A program made the position numbers and the translations under genes. Shown piece after piece: positions 33,461-50,307 of a stretch of 64,000 bases of DNA. Under the pieces are notes generated by a model. That model was not told where the DNA came from and made no database searches. It worked only from the letters and a program-made list of their open reading frames with translations. Each line of letters begins with the position of its first letter. Position 1 is the stretch's first letter. Location of the stretch: the NCBI RefSeq assembly GCF_000005505.3, contig NC_016133.3, forward strand, positions 6,262,001-6,326,000, given 5' to 3'. The stretch is from Brachypodium distachyon (lineage: Eukaryota; Streptophyta; Magnoliopsida; Poales; Poaceae).

Positions 33461-36400
33461 ATGGCCGCCGCCGGCGCTACCGGGGCCGCGGCCGCGGCCC
33501 CGCAGCCGCCGCGGATGTTCAAGCTGGATCCGCAGAGCGAGCTCCGCGTGGAGGTGCCCCCCGACGCGCCCCTCCGCGTGCGCCTCGTCGCCGGCACGGC
33601 GGAGATCTTCGGCACCGAGCTTCCCCCCGAGGGTTGGGTCCCCGTCCCGCCCCGCTCCAAGATCGCCGTACGCACGCCTCTCCCATCCCCCACGGATGCC
33701 CGCCTTGCTCTGCTTACTAACACCAGCACAAGGAATTGGGTACTGACTTGCCATGCCTGTTTCTTCTCACGATTAGATTTTCACGTGGCACGGCGCGACG
33801 GTGGAGCTCGACGGGGTCAGCGAGAGCGAGTACACGTCCGACGAGGTGAGGCAGGGTTTCATTTTCTTCTTCTGTCAAAACATCTTCCGAATCCTGTTGT
33901 GTGAATGTGGGGTTTGAGGTTTTTGAATGTGATGCGGTGACGAGATGGTTCTGTTGTGGGTTGTAGACGCCGATGGTGATTTACGTGAACACGCATGCGA
34001 TCCTTGATGCAAGGAGGGCTAGGGCGAGGGCTGCCGCGGCGCAGGGAGGCGATTTGGAGGCCTCACAGGTGACTCCTCTCATTTCATTCTGTTTAGCAAT
34101 TATTCTTCCTATTGTTCGATAGGTAAGATAAGGCTCTGTAGAAATGCCATGTTCTTTTTAATCCACAAGTTTGTTTTCTCGTCTCATTATTAATCTACTT
34201 GTCAACCTGTTTGTTTTGCAATTTTTGTTGCGTGTGGTAGGTTTATATCATAGAAATGGAGAAGCTATGTGTAAATAACATGATACTTGACTTTAAAACC
34301 TGTCTGCAATGCTTTATTGCTATCTGAACAAATAGATTGCTATATAATCCAGGTGAACAGTACCCTGCAGCAATGTTATTTTGATTCAATATGTGTTGGA
34401 ATTCAGGAATCATTGTGAAAAAGGCTGCTACCAGTTGTTAAGCTTCATATTGAGTCAGTGAATTTTGCTACTCTTGGTGATTTAGGGACCCAGAGTGATT
34501 GTTGTGGGGCCGACCGATTCTGGAAAGAGCACTTTGTGCAAAATGCTCCTCAGCTGGGCTGCTAAACAGGGATGGAAGCCAACATATGTGGATTTAGATA
34601 TTGGCCAGGGATCAATAACCATACCTGGATGTATTTCTGCTACACCGATTGAGAAGCCTATAGATATAGTTGATGGGATTCCCTTGGAGATGCCGATTGC
34701 ATATTTTTATGGCCATCCAAATCCAAGGTAACTTGCCAATTTACTTCATTGGTGGCTAGTCACTGCTCCGTGTATTAAGGCTGGTACTTTTCTGTTATAT
34801 TGTTTTGGCGTCTCAGTATTGCTTTGTGTTGCAAACAGTATTAATCCAGATGTTTACAAAGCTCTTATGAAGGAGCTAGCTCAAACATTGGAGACACAGT
34901 TCTCTGGAAATGCTGAATCTAGGGCAGCGGGCATGGTTATAAACACTATGGGGTGGGTTGAAGGCCTTGGCTATGAGGTAATTATTTGGTTCGGAAATGT
35001 AAATAGCAATTCGATAAGCATGTTGATGGTTAGTTTTACATGCTAACACAACTTAAATCCCCATATGTGCTGTGCAGTTACTTCTCAATGCAATTGAAAC
35101 CTTCAAGGCTAATGTAGTGCTGGTGTTGGGACAGGCAAGTGCCTCATTGCTATTTTCAGTTTTAATGTCATTAGTTTACTTCATAGTGTTGTTTCACAAG
35201 GGATGTGCATGTGCTTTAGTCTTGTAGATAATCAATATTCATTTTGTATTCCCTGACTCTTGCTTTCTAGTATTAGTCTATAATTTTATCCCAGTTTAAC
35301 AATAGTGTTGACTGCTGAATTTATAGCTTAGCATAGTCAAACCTATCATTTTTTTCCGTAGTACTGTATGTTCTGCTATCCATGTGTTAACTAAAACCTT
35401 TTCTTGAAGAGGGAGGTCAAAGATATGTTGGTTCATCCCAGGCCAATTTTCAGCCCTTGGGTAGCCAAGCTTTGTCAAGGATTCCTTGGCCCTTGGGTTG
35501 CCAAAATTTTGGCAAGATTTGTCAAGGGATGTGAGTTAGGTGGGAAAGATTCCGTAGGCAGCCAAAATTTTTGCACAAACCAAACATACCCTAACATCCA
35601 AGTATCAAACTAATTTACCCAGGGGCCAGGCATGTAAGGATAAGGCATTTATTTTACAACAAAAATATTTTCTTGGGGAAGCTATATCGGACCATCTACT
35701 ATTAGACGCATGGGTCGAGGTAAGAGAAGTTAATCCAACGCAGCAACATACTCTGCAGGCAGCCCCCTCTGGTTAGAATTATCATCAACATCAGTATATA
35801 CTATATTCACGCATGAAATCTTACTCGTTGAAGTTTTTTTTTTCATATTATTCAAAAACAAATCTGGGTCGATAAAAAGCCTCTACAGCGAGAAATAAGG
35901 AAGTTTGCATTGCAGTTCTAATTCTGGCAAAGATAACCCAAAGAGGTGCTTGTTGAGTCTATGCCAAGTTGCCAGCAGATAAGTTTGCAAAAAAATTGTG
36001 TATATAATTAGAACACAAAAACCCCATGGATGCAGAAAAGCAGATACCGTAAAAGAAGAATCAGCTACCAAGATTAGCTTGTATACCTTCTCATGTTGTC
36101 ATCCATTATTGGTGAAACTTAATGATCTGATTAAACATGAGATCAAATGATCCTGAGGCTTATTGTTAGTTTTGCCTTCAAAATGTGGAATCATGGATAA
36201 ACATGAGATCAAATGATCCTGAAGCTTGGAGTGATATGATTTGTCTGCTGCAGGAGAAACTCTGGAAGATGTTAAAAGATGCAGTACAAAGTAAGCCCAA
36301 CATTGATGTTGTAAAGCTTCATAAATCAGAGGGTGTTGTCCTAAGGAATTCAAAATATCGTCAAAAAACTAGAAGCTTCAGAATCAAGGTAAATTCTTTT

Positions 36401-37670
36401 TTCAATTCGGGCCCTGGGTGTTCCTGATTTTGAGATTCATAAGTAGCCCTGTTGCTATGAATTGCCTTTTAGGATTTTTTAGGTATTTCATTTTATTTAT
36501 GCTGCAAGGCATGACATAAAATTTAATTTATGGAACCTTGAGTATATGCATTGTTGTACTATGTCACTCGTTATTGCCATTTTTCTATGTTATTTGTATG
36601 TTGGCATTTTTCCATTTTAATGCCTCTTTCTTATATTCTTGATACACTAAAGGTAAATCCTAATTTCCTTTTCGCAGGAGTACTTTTATGGGATTGCAAA
36701 TGATCTTGCACCACATTCAAATGTTGTCAACTTCAGTGATGTTTCTGTTTACAAAATTGGTAGTGGACATCAAGCTCCTCGGTCAGCATTACCAATTGGT
36801 GCAGAGCCTGTGGCAGACCCTACTCGGCTTGTTGCTGTTAACATCAGCACAGATATGGTCCACACAGTGCTCGCTGTTTCTTATGCGAAGGAACCTGATG
36901 AAATAAGTTCAAGGTAATGTCAGCTGTTATTCTCCAAGATAGAGTATTGATTAGGTGTTACATCCACCACGTGCTTACAGGCTAGGGCTACAAAGCTTGA
37001 TGCAAAAGTGGCCCCAACTAGAAGTAGAGAAGATCACAAAGGCCTTAACAACAAATTACTCATGTTACAAGTATCAAAGTGCTATAGTATTTTCAGTTTC
37101 ATATGATTGTTAATTAAACCTAGATATAGAAGATATGGTCGTTTATTTGACTTCCATGCAAACTTTGCAATTTTTACTGCTGTAGGAATAGGAATCATTT
37201 GTGTAGTTATTCTTTGGAAAAGGTGGCATAGTTTTGTTGTTTGGCATTGGATTGTTTATGGATTAGAGGTACTTTGTGTAGTCATTTGTGTTTTAACTTT
37301 AATTCCACTGGTATATTGTCTCAGCGGACAGATTTGTGTAGTCGTTTGTGCGTGCGTGCGTCTTGGAGCTTGCATTTTTTCTTAATAGAAGTGTATTTAC
37401 CTTTCTGGAGATAAATTTGCTAACACCTACAATAAAATTTCTGTCCAGCAACGTCGCCGGTTTCATTCATGTCACAGATGTTGACATTCAAAGGTACACC
37501 AACACCGTGGAAGCAACTTCTAACCCTGCATGGAATTCCTTGAAGTATTAACCTTGGGACTAACACTAGCGCGTTTCAGGAAGAAGCTGACGTACATTGC
37601 ACCTTGCCCAGGAGACTTGCCAAGCAGGCTGTTAATCGCGAGCTCCTTAACATGGTACGAGGCATTGTAG
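33461..37670 (+). CDS. CLP1: CLP1 homologue (pre-mRNA cleavage factor / polynucleotide 5'-hydroxyl kinase family)
   Basis: CLP1 proteins work in mRNA 3'-end cleavage and polyadenylation and, in animals, as RNA 5'-kinases in tRNA splicing. Ten exons join in frame: 33461-33667, 33777-33845, 33967-34068, 34486-34727, 34839-34977, 35078-35134, 36254-36388, 36678-36913, 37449-37493 and 37580-37670, giving 440 aa (human about 425). After an Ala-rich start come the N-terminal beta domain (residues 19-126), the P-loop GPTDSGKST at about 134-142, the Walker B-like YVDLDIGQGS, and the C-terminal domain ending SSLTWYEAL. The intron after exon 6 begins GCAAGT instead of GT, a GC-AG intron; the frame supports it. 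That intron also holds a Harbinger-like MITE. Whether the plant protein has kinase activity cannot be judged here. Confidence 0.94.
35422..35591. mobile_element. Harbinger/Tourist-like MITE in a CLP1 intron
   Basis: The left end GATATGTTGGTTCATCCCAG is the inverted counterpart of the right end (CACAAACCAAACATACCC). The interior repeats GCCAAAATTTTGGC-type words. The termini resemble those of the element at 39525-39769. The borders are approximate and no clean 3-bp target duplication was found. Confidence 0.45.
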
Positions 37671-38836
37671 TTACGTGTGATCACTTTAACCAGAAGAACT
37701 TGTTGTAACGCTGAAATGTATTACGTGCATTTTAACTGTCACAGTGTACTAATGGCAATGGGTTTGATATCTTGGTGTGTAGTTAGTCTTGTATGGGTAC
37801 GATATCAATATCCTGGCATCTTGCGTAATGAATGTGTCTGATATCAATGTACTACCTCTTACCGTCTTTTACGAGGCTTGTGTGTATATCTAGATCATCA
37901 ATTTGATCAACAAAATATGTATTATATTCACTCTATTTCACAAAGATCGACGTATTTTGTTTTGTTAAGACAATGCTTTGATCAATGAAAATTCTATTGA
38001 TGTGTTCTTTCATACATGAAATTTAGATTAATGGATTCGTCTTTAAAAGTTCTTGCTAATGATCATGGTTTTGTATCATATGATTTGCATATTAATAAAG
38101 TAATTCTTCGTCATAGGTTTGTCTTAACGAAACAAAATACGTACCTTACGGAATGGAGGGAGCATTGCACAGAAAGTACCATTAGGTTTCGCGGTTGAAA
38201 GAACTTCCTGTGATATTTTTGTTGTATAACTTATATTTTATTAGTCAAATTAGTTAAATTGACAATCTAGAAACACATGCAGGCCACGGCAGTAGTCGAA
38301 TCTAACATATAACAATCGTGGTCGACCAAAGGCTGATATGCTTCTTTCTGCTGTGGAATCATCAGAAAGTGCTACGATAGTATCTCACCTCAAGTGCCTC
38401 AGTTGCCATAGAAACGGTCTCAACAGAACACACATCTGCCATCTCCTATAGAATATCAAACTCATTACAACACACCGACAAACATACATACACAAAAGAC
38501 ACATCAGATGGGAGTACTGCACCCCATCCATGTGGAAATTATTCAGTCATGCACATGATGCTGAGAGAACAAGAGCAATCCTAATGCAGCTTCCTTTCAC
38601 TCTGTGGACCCATAAAACAAAATGGAAGCAGATCAGGAAAAAAAATCGGCAATTGTAACTTCAACATCTCGTATAAAGGTCGAGAGGCAGCCAAAAGAAA
38701 ATCTCCAAACAAAAGAATTGATTGACATACAGCTCGGGCTCATGGAACCCATATCTAAGGACAGAAGATCTACAGACCCCGACACTGCGGAGGAGAGGAA
38801 CATTGACACTGGTAAGTTAAAGGGTCAACACCACAA
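37671..38836. other. convergent spacer between CLP1 and PP2A
   Basis: It contains the 3' UTRs of both convergent genes and the inverted-repeat element at 37931-38162. The rest, from about 38200, has no recognisable gene. Confidence 0.55.
37931..38162. mobile_element. 232-bp inverted-repeat MITE
   Basis: The left end CTCTATTTCACAAAGATCG, followed by ACGTATTTTGTTTTGTTAAGACA, pairs with the complement of the right end (TGTCTTAACGAAACAAAATACG, then GGAATGGAGGGAG). It resembles longer Stowaway elements of grasses. The flanking dinucleotides are CA on both sides rather than TA, which may reflect mutation. Confidence 0.65.
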
Positions 38837-42907
<4,071 letters not shown>

Positions 42908-43360
42908 GTCGGCCGCCGACGCGGAGGCAGAGGCGGGGCTCTGGCTATGGCGCGCGCGCTCGCCGGCAAGGACGAGGGGAGGAGTTAAGCCGAGGCTAGG
43001 GTTTGCAGGGGACCAGGGGAGTTGGAGGAGGAGGAGGGGGAGCAGCTCATGGCTCCATTTGTTTTCCCTCTGCTTTGTTATACGAAGCGAGATTTTTGTT
43101 TGCCAGGCGTGCACAGAACGACCAGGGTGCGCTCTGCACTGCCCTCTGCCGGGGCTGGCGAGGATTGTTTTGCAGTTTACTGATTCCTGGAGGTTTTGAA
43201 TGTAAAATTCGGTCATCGAATGTGAGCTGGTCAAAGCAGACTGGATATGTGTCGCTGACGAGGAAGCTTTTACGGGAACGCGAATCTTCTTGGATTTTAA
43301 AAGGTGTGTTTGAATTGGTCAGCAGTTTATTTTACTTGCTCTGTTCTGAAATGTCAAGTA

Positions 43361-43489
43361 TTCCTCCGATTTATATTAATTGTCTCAAATTTGGCCAAAC
43401 ATGAATGCATTTAAAAGATGTTTAGATACATGTTTAAAAAACGTCTAGATACATGTAATATTTTGACAACTAATATAAATCAGAGGGTG
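43361..43489. mobile_element. Stowaway-like MITE
   Basis: Left end TTCCTCCGATTTATATTAAT and right end complementary to it (ATATAAATCAGAGGGTG), flanked by TA at 43359-43360 and 43490-43491. The interior contains two tandem-like TTTAGATACATGT boxes, making it about 15 bp longer than its relatives. Confidence 0.75.
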
Positions 43490-44483
43490 TACATTTCGGT
43501 TGGTCTTGAGCCAAAATTTGTCAATCTGGATCAAATTTGTAGAAAAACAACAACATATACACCATATTGGTACGTTAGGACAACTATCAAATGTATTTTC
43601 ATAATGCATTAGTTTGGTGTTACATATGTTGGTTTTATTTTTTCTACAAACCCGATCAAACATTGAGAAAGTTTGATTTAAGAGTTATGCCAGTATTGAC
43701 GTTTATCATTTGAAAAATCTTTAGCATGAACAAATTGTCGATGGCTTTCCCTAATGACAGGCAATAAGAAGAAGGACGATTTTTGAACGACATTAAAGCA
43801 ATTGCGAGCTTAGTGCGAAACACCTAACGGATAGTGTATTGTCGGACTTAGAGGCACACGCGGGCTTGATGCTAGTGGCGACGATAGACTGCAACAACGA
43901 TGGAGAAAATGCGGGATCGGAGAAGACAACAATGTGTCAAAAGAGGAGCGGAGAAGGTACGGAAAGTTTAGAGGAAGCGGTACCTAAGGAAGAAGGAGAA
44001 GGAGACACATTTTGTCCAATGCCTACCGTGTGCATGCATGTCATGTTACAGTGCAGCCCAATTTTTTTTTTTATGTTGAGAAAAGAAACACCCTAGATCA
44101 TTATAATGCATTCTTTCTTTAACACTTGTAACACATTGATGTTGCACATTATAACATCATGGTCGTTAGAAAGCATATCTATTTTGCATCCATGAGGTGT
44201 CAAAAAGATTTCACTTGATTGAAAAAATGTTCTTACCCAAATCTATGGCGACCACATCTTCAAGCCCCCATCTACCGCCACCAACTCAATTCGATGTCTT
44301 CCCCGCAAATATTGTACCTACGAGTAATAATTTAGTGAAAAAACTAATATGCAGATGTTGGATATGTTATGCTTAGAAAGTCAATATCATTTTTGACAAA
44401 TTAGATTCCTTTTTATTGCCTTCCCACCTCAGACAAAAAGAACTACTCCAACCACAAAATTGATTCTAAATTTATTAGAACTA

Positions 44484-44523
44484 CTTCCTCGGATCCTAAT
44501 TTTTTTTTTAGGATCAAAGGGAG
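44484..44523. mobile_element. minimal Stowaway-like hairpin
   Basis: Only about 40 bp: CTTCCTCGGATCCTAATT, a T/A run, then AGGATCAAAGGGAG. It is flanked by TA at 44482-44483 and 44524-44525. It looks like a Stowaway element reduced to its two ends. Confidence 0.5.
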
Positions 44524-44529
44524 TAATCT

Positions 44530-44841
44530 TCTATATCTAAATAGAAGAAACCCACTAATTGATTTCTCTCGACGTGCAAGCATGCCACATCATCACACAA
44601 TTAATTTGTTCACATCTATTTACTAGGAAACTCATATTTTTTGCACATGCATGCATGCTATTTTTCATCAAGCTATCTCAACTAATTGAAAAATCTATAA
44701 TCTACCATACAATTCCATTATACAATTTCACTGGATATCCTTTTCTTGTTTCTTTTCACTCATCTATGTTAATTAAATTTTTTCTCAAAACTCACGTACA
44801 TTAACTTAAATTTTCACAACAACGTGCGGGGCATCATCTAG
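44530..44841 (+). mobile_element. small non-autonomous Helitron candidate
   Basis: It begins TCTATATCTAAATAGAAGAA and ends GTGCGGGGCATCATCTAG followed by T, resembling the TC...CTAG|T termini of grass Helitrons. CACGT near 44790 can pair with ACGTG near 44820 to form the 3' hairpin expected before the CTRR end. It has no terminal inverted repeats and no target duplication, as expected for rolling-circle elements. No coding sequence is present. Confidence 0.55.
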
Positions 44842-45020
44842 TAAGGCCCAAATGCACCGTAACCATACAATTAGAAAAATTAATCTTTTTAGGGCACAGA
44901 TATTTTTTTTAAAGATTGCAAGGGCTTTTAGACTAGTTTGACATGGCATAAAACCCAAAGCCTCGCTTCTCGTCAGCAACCAGCACTCGCAGCCCGGAAG
45001 GCGACCCTGAGCCATCAGCC

Positions 45021-48000
45021 ATGCCGCCGCCGCAAAAGAATCGCAGCCACGTTCCTGCGACGGCCGGGCACAGCCGGACGCCCCCGCGCCAGCCTGGACG
45101 GCGGATGGCAAGCCGGGACGCGGGGGAGCGCGCGGCGTTCTTCGCGCGGCGCGAGGCGGCCACGGTGCTCCGGCGCGTGCTCCGCGGGGATGCGTCCAGA
45201 CGCGCCGGGGGATCCATCAAGTCCCTCGTCTACTCCCCCTCCGTGCGCAACAAGCGCGCTACCTTCGCCCTTGTCTGCCAGACCCTCAAGTGTAAGCCCC
45301 CAGGTCCTACCCGCCGCGTTCCTGCGCGGTCGCGTGCAAGGTGTTCGATAGAATGCCAATGCAGAACCGTGGCACTGCAATCTCGCGATGGTTTTTTTAA
45401 GTATCCGATAGAATGCCTCTACGTAAACATGATGCTAATATGTTTGCACCAACTTCTGTTCAATGCTCTGGCATGCTGGTGTTGGTTGCTCTAGTTGGTG
45501 CATGGTCCATTTTTTGAAGCGAGGAGTTAGTTGTAATCCTAGAATCTATAGGAAACTGAACATGCAATGCAGTTGTACTTTTGTACGGGCGGTAATGTGT
45601 CATCATGTCTTCTATGAATTGGCTCTCATGTTGTAAAGTCAAGAGCATTTTTTTTTCCATGTTGAAGAACTTTCACTACCAAGGGTGTAATTCTATTTGT
45701 CCAAGGCAAAATCTAAAGAAGTGAAGTAGTGAACAGAGTTGCGTCTTGAGCTCAAGCTTCCAAAGAAGGATATATTATTGCTAAACTCTGGTTATAGAAC
45801 AGCTAACCGTTAAAGAACCATACACATTCAATCAGCCTGTTAGTCCATCTGATGAGAATGTGCATGTCTTGGGACCAAGAAACGATACCCTATGTAGTGC
45901 TGCTTGAAATGAGCAAACACAGGCTGTTCTGCTGTTATTGTTTAACCGTCAGTATTTCTTTTCTTGCATTTACTCTCATGTTTGTTTGTTTCATTCTCAA
46001 CAGATCTCCCAATTCTTAAGGAGGTTTTAGCAGCAAGTGGCATACTAACCAGCAAATGGAAGGTCAGGCAACTGATATGACTTTGTGATTGAATTCATTT
46101 CCTTCTTGCTATACGTAGTCCTTATCAGATGTTATGTTGATATATCTGATTTATAACGCCTCTTAAGTGCTAACAATAACATATAACACCTGCAGCCAGC
46201 AAGGCATGAATTGACTCTGCATTACTTTTGACTTGCAGAAACAGGAGGAATTAGTTTATGTGACTGCCTATGACATCCTCTTTGGCCAGGTTTGTTAGTT
46301 GCTATGATCTTTGGATCAACAAAATTATTCAAACATTTTCAGGCATTTACTCTGTCTAAACTTGTAGAAAGTTAAATCTCGAGTCATAGACTTGATTAAG
46401 AACTAGTTTGGTGTATGATTCAAGTTCATCAGTTGTGCTGTTCCTCTTCTTTTTCCTATTGAAAGAACATGTGACACAATCACGTTTGTAGGAAACCGCA
46501 GTTTCTGGATCTGTTGAGCAGTTAATTATGCTACATAAAGATACTCTTATGACAGCTCTCAAGAAAATTTGTGTTAGAAAGAAGGTCAGTAGCATCCAGG
46601 AATTGTTAGGCAATAAAACTACAGGTACCCTTCTCCCAAACCTGTTCTTTCTGTAGCAGATCATTCAACATTCCTGTAATATCATTACCATTGTTTCTCT
46701 GGGCTAGCTAATGGTGTTGACTCGTGACCATCCAGAATCGCTTAATTTTTTTTTGTGATAGTTTTAAAAAAAGGCTTCTACCTTATCATTAATATTTCTC
46801 TACAGTTCATATAAAACTTGAACTGTTTTATATGAAGTGTATGATCTGACTTCAGTTCGCTGTGTCAACACTGAATACCCAGTGTCCATGCTATGTTTCA
46901 GTTGTTTTTATACATTGACTAGTTATGGACTTCATTTCTTTACGTTCATGCACAATAGCTTGTTGTGATAATTGACAGATTCTGATTTGCGATAGGAAAC
47001 TATGGATTCTATTTTAGGTGTGATATCCTCTGCAAATAGCAACTGTTATAAACAATTGAACATAGTTATTTTCATACTTGGCAAACCAATTTTGTTGTCA
47101 AAGTTGGCATCACAAGTTCATTACCATATCTGGAGAAGAAGTGTATCACAGCAAACCAATTTGGTTGTGGAAGTTAGCATCACAATTTCACAACCAAATC
47201 CAGGGGGAAAATATACACAATTGCTGCTGTGCATTAGCTTGATTTTGACATATACCGCCCTTCTAAATTAAGATGCTGCTAATAAAAGTTATATGCATTG
47301 TCCTTTTCTTCTTCAGTCAAGCCGAAGCCCAGGTTTCTTCGTGTAAACACACTTAAGGCCACTACAGAATCTGTAATTGAAGAACTCAGCAAAATACACA
47401 TGGTAATTCATCTATCTTCTAATGTTTAGCAAGCTTCTGCAATTTTTCCTGATATAACTGTGATATCACTGTCTACCTCTGCCATTCTTGGTGGGGAGAC
47501 TTGACTAATTCACTAACTGTTGACTAGATTGATAAAGACGATGTGGTTCCAGACATGTTGGTGCTCCCGCCTGGAACTGATTTGCATAACCATCCTTTGG
47601 TCAAAGATGGGAAGGTTTTTTTACAGGTGAACCAGTGATTCTTTAGCATTTGCTTTTGAAATGACCTTCGTTTATTTGTCCTTATTTCAACCTATTCTTA
47701 CAGGGGAAAGCAAGTTCTATGGTGGCAATTGCACTGTGCCCTAAGCCAGGTTGGAAGGTTAGTGTATTAGTCTGTTAGTTCTTGTTGATGATATTTATTA
47801 TTATCTTGTTCTCTGCTTATCTTGCATATCAGATAAATCCAATAAAATACTTTCTATATGTTGTGGTTACTCTAGGACATGATTTTGTGGGGATGCAGGC
47901 AGTGATAAAATATTAAAATATATAATAATATTGATATGTGTTTCACTTATCATCATGTATGATAAGTGACATAATTTCATTGGTTCATGCTTATTTTGTT

Positions 48001-50307
48001 GGATTTTTTCTTTGCTATGCTTTATGGCTGTGGAAAGAACATAGCACTGTGATGTATCAATTGATCAATATACTCTGATTGTATTACTTTTTAGTTATAT
48101 CAAGTTAAATCATTAATTTCCAATTGAACGTTAAACTTAGGTTATTGATGCATGTGCGGCTCCAGGGAACAAAACGGTTCACCTTGCTGCACTCATGAAT
48201 GGAGAAGGGAGTATTGTGGCCTGCGAACTTAACAAAGAGAGGGTCAAGACCTTGCAGCATACTATCAGAAGATCTGGAGCAGACAGTATCCTTTCTTGAA
48301 TTCTTTATTGTTTCTAAAATTCCAATAGTTTTAATGTCCTTGCAATTATCCTTGTTTATTGTTTTCAGTGTTGAATCATCTTTCCCACCTTGCCTTTAAT
48401 ACACCAGAAACTCTTAATTGCAAGGACATTTATGTAGTAACTAAAATATCTTCTGAATTATTTCGAGTTTCGATACAAATCCCCTTCTAACCTGTGTGAA
48501 CTTTCAAATATCCGCGACATTTGTTCCCAAGGGTACTCCGAAGGGGCTGTGCCATACCAAACAGGGGTTCCATCTTGCAAATAGAGCATATCTTGCATAG
48601 GTCTTTTCCTTTTCCAATCAAGGAAACGATCCCTTATTCTTTTGTATATGGCTATTTTGTCCCCAACTTTGATTTTTCACATTTCTGAAAATATATACAA
48701 TGCCCATTATGTCGAGGGATCATTCTGGTATGTTTTGACCATCTATGGTGAGTTGCTGATCATGAATCTATTTGATGATATGAGGTTCTTTCCTCCCACT
48801 TCCTGAGTGAACGTCTAGATGTACTTGTTTGCCATACATTATGGGCTAGGCCTTGCAAAGTTCGTGTCATATGATATGATAATCAGCTTTCCTTAACCGG
48901 TCCTGTAGATATTGAAACAGTTAATGGTGACTTTTTGGATATAGATAGCAATGATCCGTCATATGCTGAGGTCTGTAGACCTTCTACATCTGTTTCTATT
49001 TTTTCCCTTCAAACTAATAAAGATCAGATTCTTTGTAGTAACCTCCATGGTAACCTATTAATGAACACTTTAGATGAGCATACATTTCGGAGCTTTACTT
49101 TCTTGGATAGTAATTATCCCTAATTTTATTATGGGCTTCAATGATGGTGGTAATTGGTGCAGGTCCGTGCTATTCTATTAGATCCCTCTTGCTCTGGTTC
49201 TGGAATCTCTACAGAGAGACTCGACCACTTGCTTCCTTCACATTCGAGCGGTAACTATATGTAATTACTTATCTCGTTCGATATAAAAACATGGAATCTT
49301 CATGGGTTGCCCCAGTTTTCTCTGCATTGTGTGTCTGTAGTACCGCACCAAGTTTGCCCCAGTTTCTGCCACAGGCCATGTAATTGGTTTCTGTTTTTTT
49401 GTTAATTGGATCGAGCAAATAGGAACCAGTAAGATTCTTTAGTGCCCTCGTGTAGTCTGGTTGGTCATTTATCCTTCTGTAGTTAGCACAAGGATCTTAC
49501 TTGCTGAAATATCGCAGCATAGTGTCAGGGATGATTTATGATTTACTAGTTTTAAGGAAGCAAGGGAGGGAAAATGGTCAGCAGACCACCGTTATGTCAA
49601 AAGATCTTGTTGGATATTTAGCATTGGAAGATATCCTCTTTTGCAGATGATCAGGATGATGCAGGTTCAAGCGCAAGGATTAGGAAACTATCCGCTTTTC
49701 AGCGGAAAGTTCTCTCGCATGCTTTATCATGTAAATTCCTACTATACTCTGTCTGTGCAATTATCACATTTCAATGAACAACTGTTGCACAAACTGAAGT
49801 GAAAAGCTCTCGTCCACATCCACATTTGCAGTTCCCTCGGTGGAGAGACTGGTCTACAGCACCTGTTCAATACACCAGGCAGAGAATGAGGACGTTGTGA
49901 ACTCTGTTCTGCCTCTTGCCTCATCACTTGGATTTGAGCTCGCCACTCCATTCCCTCAATGGCACCGCCGTGGTCTTCCGGTCTTCGACGGAGGTATGTG
50001 CTTCGTGCCTGAACAATTTGACAATGCTCCTAGATGACCATCTATTGACAGCTAAATAATACCTACGTGGTTCACCTCATTTGCAGCTGAGCATTTGCTT
50101 CGAACGGACCCTGAGGATGACCTGGAGGGATTCTTCATAGCATTGTTTGTGAGGAAAACAGCAACTGAAGATGCTTTGGAGCCTAGCAAAGATGGCGCGT
50201 GGGGAGTGAAAAGGAAACGGGTTTGTAGAAGAGGAAACGGGCTCAGGGCGTTCAGCTCCTTGAGATTGTCCAGGATGGACGTACTCTGCTCCATCTGGCG
50301 TCTCTAG
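45021..50307 (+). CDS. NSUN5/Rcm1-type rRNA (cytosine-5) methyltransferase
   Basis: An S-adenosylmethionine-dependent RNA methyltransferase of the NOL1/NOP2/Sun family; NSUN5 and yeast Rcm1 methylate one cytosine of large-subunit rRNA in the nucleolus. Thirteen exons join in frame: 45021-45291, 46004-46062, 46239-46289, 46492-46624, 47317-47402, 47528-47626, 47704-47757, 48141-48285, 48909-48970, 49163-49250, 49647-49730, 49832-49993 and 50087-50307, giving 504 aa. Features are a basic N-terminus, KPKPRFLRVNTLK, the SAM motif DACAAPGNKT (254-263), the motif IV catalytic cysteine in LLDPSCSGSG (about Cys330), the motif VI cysteine in LVYSTCS (about 389), and a basic C-terminal tail with KRKRVCRRGNG. 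Both catalytic cysteines are present, so it is probably active. The assignment to NSUN5 rather than another NSUN rests on DPSCSGSG and overall pattern. Confidence 0.92.

Larger units (their letters stand above)
42908..45020. other. divergent spacer between PP2A and the NSUN5-like gene
   Basis: Bases 42908 to about 43100 are GC-rich leader or promoter of PP2A on the minus strand. Beyond that lie a Stowaway element, a tiny inverted repeat, a Helitron candidate (listed separately) and AT-rich sequence. Short ORFs (for example around 43840-44096) have no family features. Confidence 0.55.

Noticed and set aside
43839..44096. Possible small gene upstream of the Helitron
   Set aside because: 85 codons, acidic and low complexity, no promoter or splice support and no known family.
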